Shown piece after piece: positions 7,197 through 15,444 of a stretch of DNA of 64,000 nucleotides. Position 1 is the stretch's first letter; every line of letters starts with the position of its first letter. Position numbers and translations under genes: made by a program. Source of the stretch: Streptomyces achromogenes (lineage in GTDB: Bacteria; Actinomycetota; Actinomycetes; Streptomycetales; Streptomycetaceae); assembly GCF_030816715.1 (NCBI RefSeq), contig NZ_JAUSYH010000001.1, forward strand, positions 1,550,001 through 1,614,000, in the 5' to 3' direction. The notes below the pieces were generated by a model that was not told the DNA's origin, did not search any database, and saw nothing but the letters and a program-made list of their open reading frames with translations.

Positions 7197-8636
7197 ATGA
7201 CGTCATCGGGGACCAATCCCGAAGGGCCCACGCCGTCGGCGGCCTGGGAGGTGCTGCTGCCGGCCGCTTCCGCGCCGGCACGCGCGCGTGGCCGCGCCCT
7301 GCGGGCCGCGCTGCGGGACGCGGTGCGCTCCGGCCTGCTCGCGCAGGACGCCCGTCTGCCGTCGAGCCGGGACCTGGCCGCCGACCTCGGGGTCTCACGC
7401 GGGCTCATCACGGAGGCGTACGAGCAGTTGACGGCCGAGGGGTATCTGCGCAGCGGGCGCGGCGCGGGCACGTGGGTGGGCGGCGCCGTCCGGGCCGCCC
7501 GGCCACGCGCGCGTGACCTCGCTCCCCGCGCACCGGGCGCGCGGGCCGACTTCGTGCCGGGGACGCCGGACCTGTCGCTGTTCCCGCGGGCCGCGTGGGG
7601 CGCCGCGCATCGGGCCGTACTGGCCGAACTGCCCCACCACGAGCTGGGCTATCCCGACCCGCGCGGGCTGCCCCGGCTGCGCCTCGCGCTCGCCGAACTC
7701 CTCGCCCGCCGCCGGGGCGTGGTCGCCGACCCGGAGCGCCTCGTGGTCGTCTCCGGCGTGGCGCAGGCGAGCGCCCTGCTCGGCCTCGCCCTGCACGCGC
7801 GCGGGACGGCCGCCGTCGGCGTGGAGGACCCGGGGAGTCCCCAGCACAGCGCCCTGTACGCAGGGGCGGGCGTCACGGCCGTCCCCCTGCCGCTGGACGA
7901 CGAGGGCCTGGCCCTGGGCCCGCTCCGGTCGTCGGGCGTACGGGCCGTGGTGACGACGCCGGCACACCAGTTCCCCACCGGGATCGCGTACTCCGCGCGG
8001 CGGCGCGCCGAGTTGCTGGACTGGGCGAGGTCGGTGGACGGCTTCGTCCTCGAGGACGACTACGACGGCGACTTCCGCTACGACCGCGCCCCCGTGGGCG
8101 CCCTGCAGGGCCTGGACCCGGAGCGCGTGGCCTACACCGGGTCGGTCAGCAAGTCCCTCGCGCCGGGGCTGCGCCTCGGCTGGCTGCTCGTGCCCGAGGC
8201 GCTGACCGAGGCGGTCGTCGAGCGCAAGCGGACGACGGACCTGGGTCATCCGGCCCTCGACCAGGCGCTGTTCGCCCGGTTCGTGGAGCGCGGTGACTAC
8301 GACCGCCAGCTGCGCCGCTGCCAACGCGCCTACCGCGAACGGCGGGACGCCGTCGTGAACGCGCTCGGCGAGCACTTCCCCGGGGCGCTGGTGTCGGGCG
8401 TCGCGGCGGGACTGCACGCCATCGCCGAACTCCCGCAGCGCTACGGGCCGCAGGAGCGGTTCCTCGCCCGGACGGCCGCCGCGGGCGTCGGCGTCCGCGC
8501 CCTGAACCAGTACGCACACGCGCGCGTGCCGCACGACGACGGGCCCGTACGCCTCGTGCTGGGCTACGCGCACCTGTCGCCCCCGCGCATCCAGGAGGGC
8601 GTACGCCTCATGGCGGAGGCCGTCGCGAGCGGGTGA
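7197..8636 (+). CDS. MocR/PdxR-type regulator (GntR HTH fused to aminotransferase fold)
   Basis: A 479-residue protein. The GntR winged helix lies at about residues 18-95 (LPSSRDLAADLGVSRGLITEAYEQL), and a class I aminotransferase-like domain runs to the end. The PLP lysine is in SVSKSLAPGLRLGW near residue 318, and DDYDGDFRYD is the typical preceding segment. MocR proteins bind PLP or PLP-amino acid adducts as effectors. This one is transcribed divergently from the EamA exporter with only 48 bases between starts, so it very likely controls that gene and itself. The name pdxR is not justified, because no pyridoxal synthase genes are near. Confidence 0.9.
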   Translation: MTSSGTNPEGPTPSAAWEVLLPAASAPARARGRALRAALRDAVRSGLLAQDARLPSSRDLAADLGVSRGLITEAYEQLTAEGYLRSGRGAGTWVGGAVRAARPRARDLAPRAPGARADFVPGTPDLSLFPRAAWGAAHRAVLAELPHHELGYPDPRGLPRLRLALAELLARRRGVVADPERLVVVSGVAQASALLGLALHARGTAAVGVEDPGSPQHSALYAGAGVTAVPLPLDDEGLALGPLRSSGVRAVVTTPAHQFPTGIAYSARRRAELLDWARSVDGFVLEDDYDGDFRYDRAPVGALQGLDPERVAYTGSVSKSLAPGLRLGWLLVPEALTEAVVERKRTTDLGHPALDQALFARFVERGDYDRQLRRCQRAYRERRDAVVNALGEHFPGALVSGVAAGLHAIAELPQRYGPQERFLARTAAAGVGVRALNQYAHARVPHDDGPVRLVLGYAHLSPPRIQEGVRLMAEAVASG

Positions 8637-8820
8637 CGCGCGGGGCGCGCGGCCGGAGGCCGCCGGCCGACGAGCAGCAAGCAACGGGCGGCGGAGCGGC
8701 GGGGCTTGTGCCATGTGCCCTAGGGTGATGGAATGCTAAACAAAACGGGCATTAGCATCCTTTACCCACCGGTCACACACCGTTCGTGATCACGCAACAC
8801 AGTTCCTCCACAGTGGCCGC

Positions 8821-10242
8821 ATGACTCGAGACCTGACTCATGTGCGCGCGAGGCACGGACGCCCGGTGCACCACTGGCGGCGGGACGTCGTGGAACTCGC
8901 CGCGCTCTTCACGGCCGTCGCGGTGGCCGACGGAGTGGCGAACCTGGTGGGCCACGGTCCGGACGGCCCGGTGCTGCTGGCGGTGTCGGCGGCGGCACTC
9001 GCCGCCACCGCCGGGTTCCACACCTGGTGGGCACGCCGCCACGGCCATGCGCCGCCCGCCGGCGATACCGGCGCCCGGCCGCGCTCCGAGGAGCCGCAGG
9101 CCGGGCCGTCCGCGCTCCCCTCGCCGGACGACGAGGCGAGCACCCTGTGGCGGATGCGGACGACGGTGCGGGACGCCCCGGGGTCACTGGCCGCGCTCTG
9201 CGCGGCGCTGGCCGGGCGCCGGGTGGACATTCTGAGCCTGCAGACGCACCCGCTGGGCGCGGACACCGTGGACGAGTTCCTGCTGCGGGCCCCCGGCGGG
9301 CTCGCGGCGGGCGAGATCAACCGGGCCGTGGCGCTGGGGGGCGGCCGTGCCACCTGGATCGAGCGGGCCGACGCCCACGATCTGGTCGACGCGCCGACCC
9401 GGGTCCTCCAGCTGGCCACCCGTACCGCCCTCGACGCCGCGGAACTGCCGCTCGCGCTGCGGCAGTTGCTCGGCCGCTGCACGATCCGCTCGCTGCCCGC
9501 GGCGTCCGGCCACGACGACGCGGGAACGGCGGGCGTGCCGGTGGAAGGCGTGCTGGAGGACACCCTGCTGCGCCTGCCGACACCGGACGGCGGTGTGATC
9601 ACGGTGGAGCGGCCGTATCTGCCGTTCACCCCCACCGAGTTCGCCCGCGCGCGTGCGCTGGTGGAGCTGGACGCGCGGCTCGGCCCGCGGGTCCCGCGCG
9701 GCCAGGACGTCCTGACGCTGTCCGAGGGCGAGGACATCACCGTCCGCCGGGCGGACACCGGTGACGTGACGGCGGCGAGGGACATGCACGAGCGGTGCTC
9801 CGCGCGCACGCTCCGGATGCGCTACCACGGGCCGGTCGGCGACGCGGACCGCTATCTCAACCACCTGCTCAGCCCGCGATTCGGCCGCACTCTCGCCGCG
9901 CAGACGCGGTCCGGCCGCATCGTCGGCCTCGGCCACCTGCTGTGGGACGGCGACGAGACGGAGGTCGCGCTGCTCGTCGAGGACGGCTGGCAGCGGCGCG
10001 GCATCGGCGCCGAACTGCTCGGCCGGCTGGTGGCGATGGCCGGGGAGGCGGGCTGCGGGAGCGTGTACGCCGTGACGCAGGCCTCCAACACCGGCATGGT
10101 CGCCGCGATGCGCGGCCTCGGACTGCCCCTCGACTACCAGATCGAGGAGGGAACCCTGGTCGTCACCGCCCGTCTGGAGAAGGCCGGAGCGGCACGGGCG
10201 ACGTCCGAGCAGCGCTACGAGGAACGCGCCCGCCGCGACTGA
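8821..10242 (+). CDS. ACT-domain and GNAT acetyltransferase fusion protein
   Basis: A 473-residue protein in three parts. Residues about 20-70 form two short hydrophobic segments (VVELAALFTAVAVADGVANL and GPVLLAVSAAALAATAGF). Residues about 100-175 resemble an ACT domain (MRTTVRDAPGSLAALCAALA). The C-terminal ~170 residues are a GNAT domain with the acetyl-CoA loop QRRGIGAELLGRLVAMA. An amino acid bound by the ACT part may regulate the acetyltransferase, but that is inference. It has its own promoter region (8637-8820) and ends in a strong hairpin. Acceptor substrate unknown. Confidence 0.82.
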   Translation: MTRDLTHVRARHGRPVHHWRRDVVELAALFTAVAVADGVANLVGHGPDGPVLLAVSAAALAATAGFHTWWARRHGHAPPAGDTGARPRSEEPQAGPSALPSPDDEASTLWRMRTTVRDAPGSLAALCAALAGRRVDILSLQTHPLGADTVDEFLLRAPGGLAAGEINRAVALGGGRATWIERADAHDLVDAPTRVLQLATRTALDAAELPLALRQLLGRCTIRSLPAASGHDDAGTAGVPVEGVLEDTLLRLPTPDGGVITVERPYLPFTPTEFARARALVELDARLGPRVPRGQDVLTLSEGEDITVRRADTGDVTAARDMHERCSARTLRMRYHGPVGDADRYLNHLLSPRFGRTLAAQTRSGRIVGLGHLLWDGDETEVALLVEDGWQRRGIGAELLGRLVAMAGEAGCGSVYAVTQASNTGMVAAMRGLGLPLDYQIEEGTLVVTARLEKAGAARATSEQRYEERARRD

Positions 10243-10264
10243 ACGTCCGTCCGTGAACGGCAGG

Positions 10265-10303
10265 GCGGGCGGCCCGGCGGTGCGGTGCCGCCGGGCCGCC
10301 CGC
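10265..10303 (+). terminator. Strong intrinsic-type hairpin after the ACT-GNAT gene
   Basis: A perfect 16-bp stem, GCGGGCGGCCCGGCGG with its complement, encloses a 7-base loop 23 bases after the stop codon. Confidence 0.85.
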
Positions 10304-10329
10304 ACAGGCCCTCGGTGCTGGTGGGCTCG

Positions 10330-10550
10330 CGTATTCGACTGTCGCCAGTTCTCGGGGGAAGCGAGGGGGATCTCCGTGGTGACGCGACGCCAGAGGTGCA
10401 CAGCGCAGATGTTGGCATCCTGAAACGCGACTCCCCACGAGCCCGGGTGCCTGGCCGCAATCTCCTGAACGGCGTGCGCCAGCGTTGGGCAGCAGACCGT
10501 CGAGCTCCGACACGTCATGGCGGAACATCAGCCACGGCCGCTCCACTATC
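10330..10550 (-). pseudogene. Decayed GNAT acetyltransferase remnant
   Basis: One minus-strand frame (about 10550-10484) reads VERPWLMFRHDVSELDGLLP, the usual beginning of a short Streptomyces GNAT protein. After a frameshift near 10483 a second frame reads LAHAVQEIAARHPGSWGVAF then QDANICAVHLWRRVTTE, the usual end of the same family. The central acetyl-CoA-binding part is missing. The remnant sits just beyond the end of the MFS gene and overlaps it by a few bases. I infer an internal deletion plus a frameshift. Confidence 0.6.
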
Positions 10551-11715
10551 GGGCGACCTTGTACAGCGCCAGTAGGTGGCGGGCCAGGGCAAGCGCGGCA
10601 AGCAGCGCGACGAGCACGCACACGCCCCACCAGCCGGCCTGGCTCCAGACGCGTGTCCCGAGCCAGGAACCTGCGCTGCCGCCCAGGTAGGCGCAGGTCA
10701 TGTAGGCGGTGTTGAGCCTGCTGCGGGCATCGACGCGCAGGGCGTAGACGCGGACTTGATTGGCGACCATGCCGGACTGCATCGCGGCGTCAAGGAGCAG
10801 CGTGCCGAGTGTCAGGGAGGTCAGACCCGGCGTGCCGCCCCGGGCGCCCATGGTGAGAATCGCGGCCGAGACGAGGACACCGAGCATGCAGACCAGGTTC
10901 ACCGGATCGGGGCCGTAGCGGTCCACCAGACGGCCGGCGAGCGGGGTGCAGACCATGCTCGCCGCGCCGACCAGGGCGATCATTCCCACCGCCTGGGCAC
11001 CCAGCCCGTAGGCCGGTCCGGCGAGCAGGAGCGCCAGGCAGGTCCAGACCGCGGAGAACCCGGCGAAGACGGTTGCCTGGTAGAAGCACGAGCGGCGCAG
11101 GTCCGGCTCGGTACGCAGCAGGCGCAGCGGCGCGGCCAGGAGTGCTGTGTACGGCTGGCGGGAGGACGGGGTCGTGGTCGGCACCGCGAACGCCAAGACG
11201 GTGGCGAGGATCAGGGCCAGGACCGCTGCGACCAGGTAGGGGGCCCGCCAGCCCAGCCACTCACCGAGCGTGCCGCTGAAGGTCCGGGCCAGCAGCATGC
11301 CGCCGGTCGATCCGCTCAACAGGGTGCCGATCACCGCTCCTTGGCGGTCGGCGGCCACGAGACCAGCCGCCAGAGGGCCGACGATCTGCGCGCCCACGGT
11401 GGTCAGGCCGACAAGGGTGGCGGCGGCGATGAGGGCCGGCAGAGCCGGAGCACAACCCGCTGCGAGAAGTGCCAGACCGGCCAGGGCGAGAAGGACGACG
11501 AGGAACGGGCGGTGCGGGAGCCGGTCGCCGAGCGGCACCAGCAAGACCGTCCCGGCCGTGTAGCCGGTCTGTGTGGCGGTCGCCACCGCAGCGGCCGAAT
11601 CGGGCGACACGTGCAGCCCGGCGGCGACCAGTGGGCCGATGGCCTGGGGAAAGTAGATGTTGCCCACCGCCACGGCGCATGTGACAGCCAGGATCAAGAC
11701 CATCCGGCGGCTCAT
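10546..11715 (-). CDS. MFS transporter, probable drug or metabolite exporter
   Basis: A 389-residue protein with about twelve hydrophobic helices, the right length for the DHA-type major facilitator group. The loop motif GDRLPHRPFLVV after helix 2 matches the family motif A region (GxLaDrxGrr). RLVDRYGPD is the second-half counterpart. It starts at an ATG preceded by AAGG, which overlaps the end region of the upstream SDR remnant by a 3-base gap, so the two were one operon. The ArsR-type gene is divergent from this pair. Substrate unknown. Confidence 0.88.
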   Translation of the reverse strand: MSRRMVLILAVTCAVAVGNIYFPQAIGPLVAAGLHVSPDSAAAVATATQTGYTAGTVLLVPLGDRLPHRPFLVVLLALAGLALLAAGCAPALPALIAAATLVGLTTVGAQIVGPLAAGLVAADRQGAVIGTLLSGSTGGMLLARTFSGTLGEWLGWRAPYLVAAVLALILATVLAFAVPTTTPSSRQPYTALLAAPLRLLRTEPDLRRSCFYQATVFAGFSAVWTCLALLLAGPAYGLGAQAVGMIALVGAASMVCTPLAGRLVDRYGPDPVNLVCMLGVLVSAAILTMGARGGTPGLTSLTLGTLLLDAAMQSGMVANQVRVYALRVDARSRLNTAYMTCAYLGGSAGSWLGTRVWSQAGWWGVCVLVALLAALALARHLLALYKVAR

Positions 11716-11718
11716 CCT

Positions 11719-12168
11719 TCAGTCCACCGGCCCGCCCGCGACGTAGCTGACCTGGCCGGAGACGAGCCCCGCCCCGGGACTTACGAGGAAGGAGGCGCTA
11801 GGGGCGATGTCGTCCGGCAGGCCCGCCCGGCCTGCCGGGATGGACTGCTCCGCCCTGTACCGGAACTCCTCGAAGCTCAGGCCCAGCCGCCGGGCCGAGG
11901 CCCTGGTCATGTCCCTCACGACGAATCCCGGCGCGGTGGCGTTCGCGCTCACGCCATGCGGGCCGAGCCGGAGAGCGAGGGATCTGGTGAATCCGATCAA
12001 ACCCGCCTTTGCACCGGCGTGGTCGACGCGGCCGGCATCCGCCTCGTCCAGATCGATCACGCCGACCGCCATGCCGTCGCCCGCCGGGCGCCTGGCGACA
12101 GCGGCGCCGATACCGCGGGCAGCACCGGTGGAAACCGCCGTCCTCCGCACATGAGTTGTGGGTGTCAT
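11719..12168 (-). pseudogene. Short-chain dehydrogenase with its central third deleted in frame
   Basis: The start is a normal SDR N-terminus with the cofactor motif TGAARGIGAAVARR (residues ~13-26). The sequence jumps straight from VGVIDLDEADAGRV to AKAGLIGFTRSLALRLGPHG, which in intact relatives lies some 110 residues later. The NNAG motif, the catalytic serine and the tyrosine of YxxxK are lost: DHAGAKAG stands where NYSAAKAG is expected. The end, SGQVSYVAGGPVD, is normal and closely resembles the intact FabG-like protein at 61046-61807. The reading frame is open (149 codons), but an oxidoreductase function is not possible. It precedes the MFS gene in the same operon. Confidence 0.78.
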
Positions 12169-12224
12169 GGGTGGAAGTCCACGGCATCGGCGTTGCGTCG
12201 CCAATCGATGTAGCGTATGGCTTA

Positions 12225-13232
12225 ATGATCAGCTTTGTGCTCGGCGTCGAGGACCTCGCGGACACCCGTTTCGCCCTCTCGCCCCTGCACGAGACCCTGT
12301 TCAGCCTGCGGGTGCTCCAGGATCCCGGCCTTTCGGCGCTGCATCTGCCCTGGCGCAGGTCCGTACTCGGCAGACTCGGCACGCTCGACACCGGTCTGCT
12401 CATGTCCCTGGTCGCCCAGCGGCGTACCCTCCCCGACTTCCTGACCCCGAATCCCGCGAGCTTCGCACCGGCCTTCGAAGAGGAACTCTCCGTCGTCCGC
12501 CGGGCGTCCTGCGCTCGGGTCCGCCACGACCTGCTGCTCGCGCACGCACCCGACCCTGTTCCCGAAGCCCTCCGCGACGCCACCGCCGCCGAGGACGCAC
12601 CTGTCGCCAGACTCCGCGACGCCATCTGCGATCTTCTGCGTCGGTACTGGGCGGTGGCCATCGAGCCGATGTGGCCGCAGATGCGACTGGTGCTGGAAGC
12701 CGACATGACCTACCGCGCCCGCCGGCTCGCCCTGGGGGGCGCCCGACTGCTGTTCGCCGACATGCACCCGAACCTGCGCTGGCAAAGGGGAGAGCTGTAC
12801 ATCCACAAGATGATCGGCAGGCACCGGGTGGCGGCATCCGGCCGGGGGCTGCTGCTCCTGCCGTCCGTGTTCGCGCACAAGCCCGCGCCCCCCGTAAGCC
12901 CGGACGAGCCGCCGAGCCTCGTCTATCCCAGCCGGGGAGTAGCCACACTGTGGGACTCGGAGATGCCGACCGTCGACACCACCGCCCTGGTGTCTCTGCT
13001 CGGTTCGTCCCGAGCCAGACTGCTCAGCCTCCTGGAGGAGCCGCTGCCCACCGTAGAGCTCGCCCGTCGTCTCAGGGTCACCCCGAGCGCTGTCTCCCAA
13101 CACCTGCGTGTCCTGCACTCCACAGGACTGGTCACCCGGACACGTGACGGACGGCATGTGTTGTACCGGAGAAGCACGCTCGGCGACCGGCTCACGACCA
13201 CCGCTACCGGACCGCGAACCCACGACGGCTGA
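12225..13232 (+). CDS. ArsR-like winged-helix regulator (DUF5937 type)
   Basis: A 335-residue regulator. The N-terminal ~240 residues match the Streptomyces family that opens with FVLGVEDLADTRFALSPLHE (DUF5937). The C-terminal 70 carry an ArsR-type winged helix (TVELARRLRVTPSAVSQHLRVLHSTGLVTRTRDGRHV in two parts). It starts at the ATG at 12225; the frame is open further upstream but that part is the antisense of the SDR. It is divergent from the SDR-MFS pair with 56 bases between them, so it probably represses the exporter. It is often seen beside MFS efflux genes in Streptomyces. Effector unknown. Confidence 0.85.
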   Translation: MISFVLGVEDLADTRFALSPLHETLFSLRVLQDPGLSALHLPWRRSVLGRLGTLDTGLLMSLVAQRRTLPDFLTPNPASFAPAFEEELSVVRRASCARVRHDLLLAHAPDPVPEALRDATAAEDAPVARLRDAICDLLRRYWAVAIEPMWPQMRLVLEADMTYRARRLALGGARLLFADMHPNLRWQRGELYIHKMIGRHRVAASGRGLLLLPSVFAHKPAPPVSPDEPPSLVYPSRGVATLWDSEMPTVDTTALVSLLGSSRARLLSLLEEPLPTVELARRLRVTPSAVSQHLRVLHSTGLVTRTRDGRHVLYRRSTLGDRLTTTATGPRTHDG

Positions 13233-13584
13233 GGATCAGCAGTCCGCCCGACCCCGCCTGGCCGGGCGACTGCCCACTCCACCAAGCCCCTGACGGGTTC
13301 CCCACCCGTCCACTGACCGGCTCTCGCCCTGTCGGCGAACGATGGAGAGCTCAAGCGGCCAGGGCGGCGCCCTGCGTATCAGCACCGTCCCGGCGGTGCA
13401 CCGCGGGCTCCTCGCTCGTGCCCGGCCCCTCGATGACGCCCACGGCCCGGCAGGCGTCCCGGCCCGGCGCAAGGCCCGCCGCGAGTGCGAGGACCGCGTC
13501 AGCGCCCTCGGCGCAGCCGGACCTTGATCCGGGTCGGCCACTACCGCCAATACCGTGGGGACACTCCTCGAGGGCCGTTCACCG
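13233..13584. other. Intergenic region without a recognised gene
   Basis: A 352-base gap between the ArsR-type gene and the 3' end of the trans-sulfuration gene. Short open frames exist on both strands, but none has a ribosome site or recognisable product. It may be the right edge of the decaying island that begins near 10.3 kb. Confidence 0.5.
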
Positions 13585-14859
13585 TCACACCGCGGCCGCG
13601 TTCCGCCCCGGCCGGGGAACCGTCTCCCCCGCCTGTCCGTCCCGGCCTTCCGCTCCCCCTTCGTGGACCGGACCGGCCCCGTCGAGCGCCCGGTCCAGAT
13701 CCGCCCACAGGTCCTCGACGTCCTCAAGACCGACCGACAGCCGCAGCAGCCGGTCGCTGACGCCCGCGCCCCGGCGTTCCGCCACGTCCACGATGCGGTG
13801 GCTGATCGACGCCGGGTGCTGGATGAGCGTGTCCACGCTGCCGAGGCTCACCGCCGGGGTGATCAGACGGACGCCCGCGATCACCCCGTGCGGGTCGCCG
13901 TCGACCTCGAAGGCGACCATGGCGCCGCCGATCCGCGGATAGCGCACACGGGCGATCCGCGGGTCCGCGGCCAGCCGGCGGGCCAGCTCGGCGGCGGTCG
14001 CGGAGGCGGCCCGCACCCGTACCGGCAGCGTCGCCAGGCCGCGCAGCAGCAGATAGCCGGCCAGCGGATGCAGCACGCCACCGGTGGCGAAACGTATCTG
14101 CCGCAGCTGCCCCGCGAACTCCTCGTCACAGGCGACGACGCCGCCGAGCACGTCCCCGTGGCCGCCGAGGTACTTGGTGGCGCTGTGCAGGACCAGTCGC
14201 GCGCCCTGCTCCACCGGACGCTGGAGCACCGGCGTGGCGAAGGTGTTGTCGGCGAGCAGCGGGACCGAGCCGCAGGCGTGCGCGACCGCCCGCAGATCGA
14301 CCTCGGCGAGCGTCGGGTTGGCCGGCGACTCGACCATGACCAGCCCGGTGTCGGGGCGCAGCGCGTCCGCGATCCCCGCGGGGTCGGTCCAGGTGACCTC
14401 CGAGCCGAGCAGCCCCGCCGTCAGCAGATGGTCGCTGCACCCGTAGAGCGGGCGCACGGCGACGACGTGCCGCAGTCCGGCCGACGCGCGCGCCAGCAGC
14501 ACCGCCGTCAGCGCCGCCATCCCGCTGGCGAAGGCGACGGCGCTCTCGGCGCCTTCGAGGCGGGCCAGCGCCGTCTCGAAGCGCGCCACCGTCGGGTTGC
14601 CCAGCCGCCCGTAGACGGGCGGGCCGTCCGGCTCCGCCCCGGTCGCGGCGAACGCGTCGATGCGGGCGGCCTCGGCGCGGCTGTCGTAGGAGGGGTAGGT
14701 GGTGGACAGGTCGATCGGCGGGGCGTGCAGGCCCTGCCCGGCCAGGTCGTCCCGTCCGGCGTGCACGGCCTCGGTGGCCAGTGCCCGTGCCCGTGCGCGG
14801 GGCGCTCCGTACGTGCGTACGCCGTCGTACGCGTGCGTGCTCGCAGCGGTTGAGTCCAT
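13585..14859 (-). CDS. Trans-sulfuration PLP enzyme (cystathionine gamma-lyase/synthase type)
   Basis: A 424-residue Cys/Met-metabolism PLP enzyme. The PLP lysine is in LVLHSATKYLGGHGDVLGG, the upstream segment VYGRLGNPTVARFETALARL matches the family, and LTPAVSLG appears here as ITPAVSLGSVDTL. These enzymes cleave or form cystathionine or release methanethiol. The exact reaction cannot be told apart. It is divergent from an Lrp/AsnC regulator 60 bases away, which supports a role in sulfur amino-acid turnover controlled by an amino acid. The alternative start at 14877 (MFTLPSMDST) is equally possible. The C-terminal ~25 residues after DRALDGAG look like unstructured extension. Confidence 0.86.
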   Translation of the reverse strand: MDSTAASTHAYDGVRTYGAPRARARALATEAVHAGRDDLAGQGLHAPPIDLSTTYPSYDSRAEAARIDAFAATGAEPDGPPVYGRLGNPTVARFETALARLEGAESAVAFASGMAALTAVLLARASAGLRHVVAVRPLYGCSDHLLTAGLLGSEVTWTDPAGIADALRPDTGLVMVESPANPTLAEVDLRAVAHACGSVPLLADNTFATPVLQRPVEQGARLVLHSATKYLGGHGDVLGGVVACDEEFAGQLRQIRFATGGVLHPLAGYLLLRGLATLPVRVRAASATAAELARRLAADPRIARVRYPRIGGAMVAFEVDGDPHGVIAGVRLITPAVSLGSVDTLIQHPASISHRIVDVAERRGAGVSDRLLRLSVGLEDVEDLWADLDRALDGAGPVHEGGAEGRDGQAGETVPRPGRNAAAV

Positions 14860-14919
14860 GGACGGCAGAGTGAACATCGGACGGGTGATCGGATCCAGAC
14901 TCCGTGCTACGTTCGGCCG

Positions 14920-15411
14920 ATGGCCGAATCCGTCGTACTGGACCCGGTCGATCTCCAGCTGCTGCGGCTGCTGCAGAACGACGCCCGGACCACCTACCGC
15001 GACCTCGCCGCGCAGGTCGGCGTCGCTCCGTCGACGTGCCTGGACCGGGTGACGCGGCTGCGCCGCTCGGGGGTGATCCTCGGGCATCAGCTGCGGCTCG
15101 ATCCGGCCAAGTTGGGCCGGGGCCTGCAGGCGCTGCTGTCGGTGCAGGTCCGCCCGCACCGGCGGGAGCTGGTCGGGCCGTTCGTGGAACGGATCCGGGC
15201 GATGCCGGAGGCGCTGACCGTCTTCCACCTCACCGGGCCCGACGACTATCTGGTCCATGTGGCCGTCGCGGACATGGCGGATCTGCAGCGCCTCGTGCTC
15301 GACGAGTTCACGTCGCGGCGTGAGGTGGCCCGAGTGGAGACGCGGCTGATCTTCCAGCAGTGGGAGTGCGGACCGCTGCTGCCGCCGACGGGTTCGGGAC
15401 AGACACCGTGA
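14920..15411 (+). CDS. Lrp/AsnC family regulator
   Basis: A 163-residue feast/famine regulator. The HTH is at about residues 8-60 (LRLLQNDARTTYRDLAAQVG, then VAPSTCLDRVTRLRRSGVI) and the RAM effector domain follows (LTVFHLTGPDDYLVHVAVAD). A TACGTT hexamer ends seven bases before the ATG, which suggests a leaderless transcript. It is divergent from the trans-sulfuration gene and its likely regulator, with methionine, cysteine or another amino acid as co-effector by family precedent. Confidence 0.9.
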   Translation: MAESVVLDPVDLQLLRLLQNDARTTYRDLAAQVGVAPSTCLDRVTRLRRSGVILGHQLRLDPAKLGRGLQALLSVQVRPHRRELVGPFVERIRAMPEALTVFHLTGPDDYLVHVAVADMADLQRLVLDEFTSRREVARVETRLIFQQWECGPLLPPTGSGQTP

Positions 15412-15444
15412 CGCGCGCCGCCCCGTCGTACGAGGATGGAGCGC

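Noticed and set aside
13342..13527. A 61-codon open frame on the plus strand after the ArsR-type gene.
   Set aside because: No ribosome site, no recognisable fold and Arg/Ala-heavy composition typical of shadow frames in GC-rich DNA.
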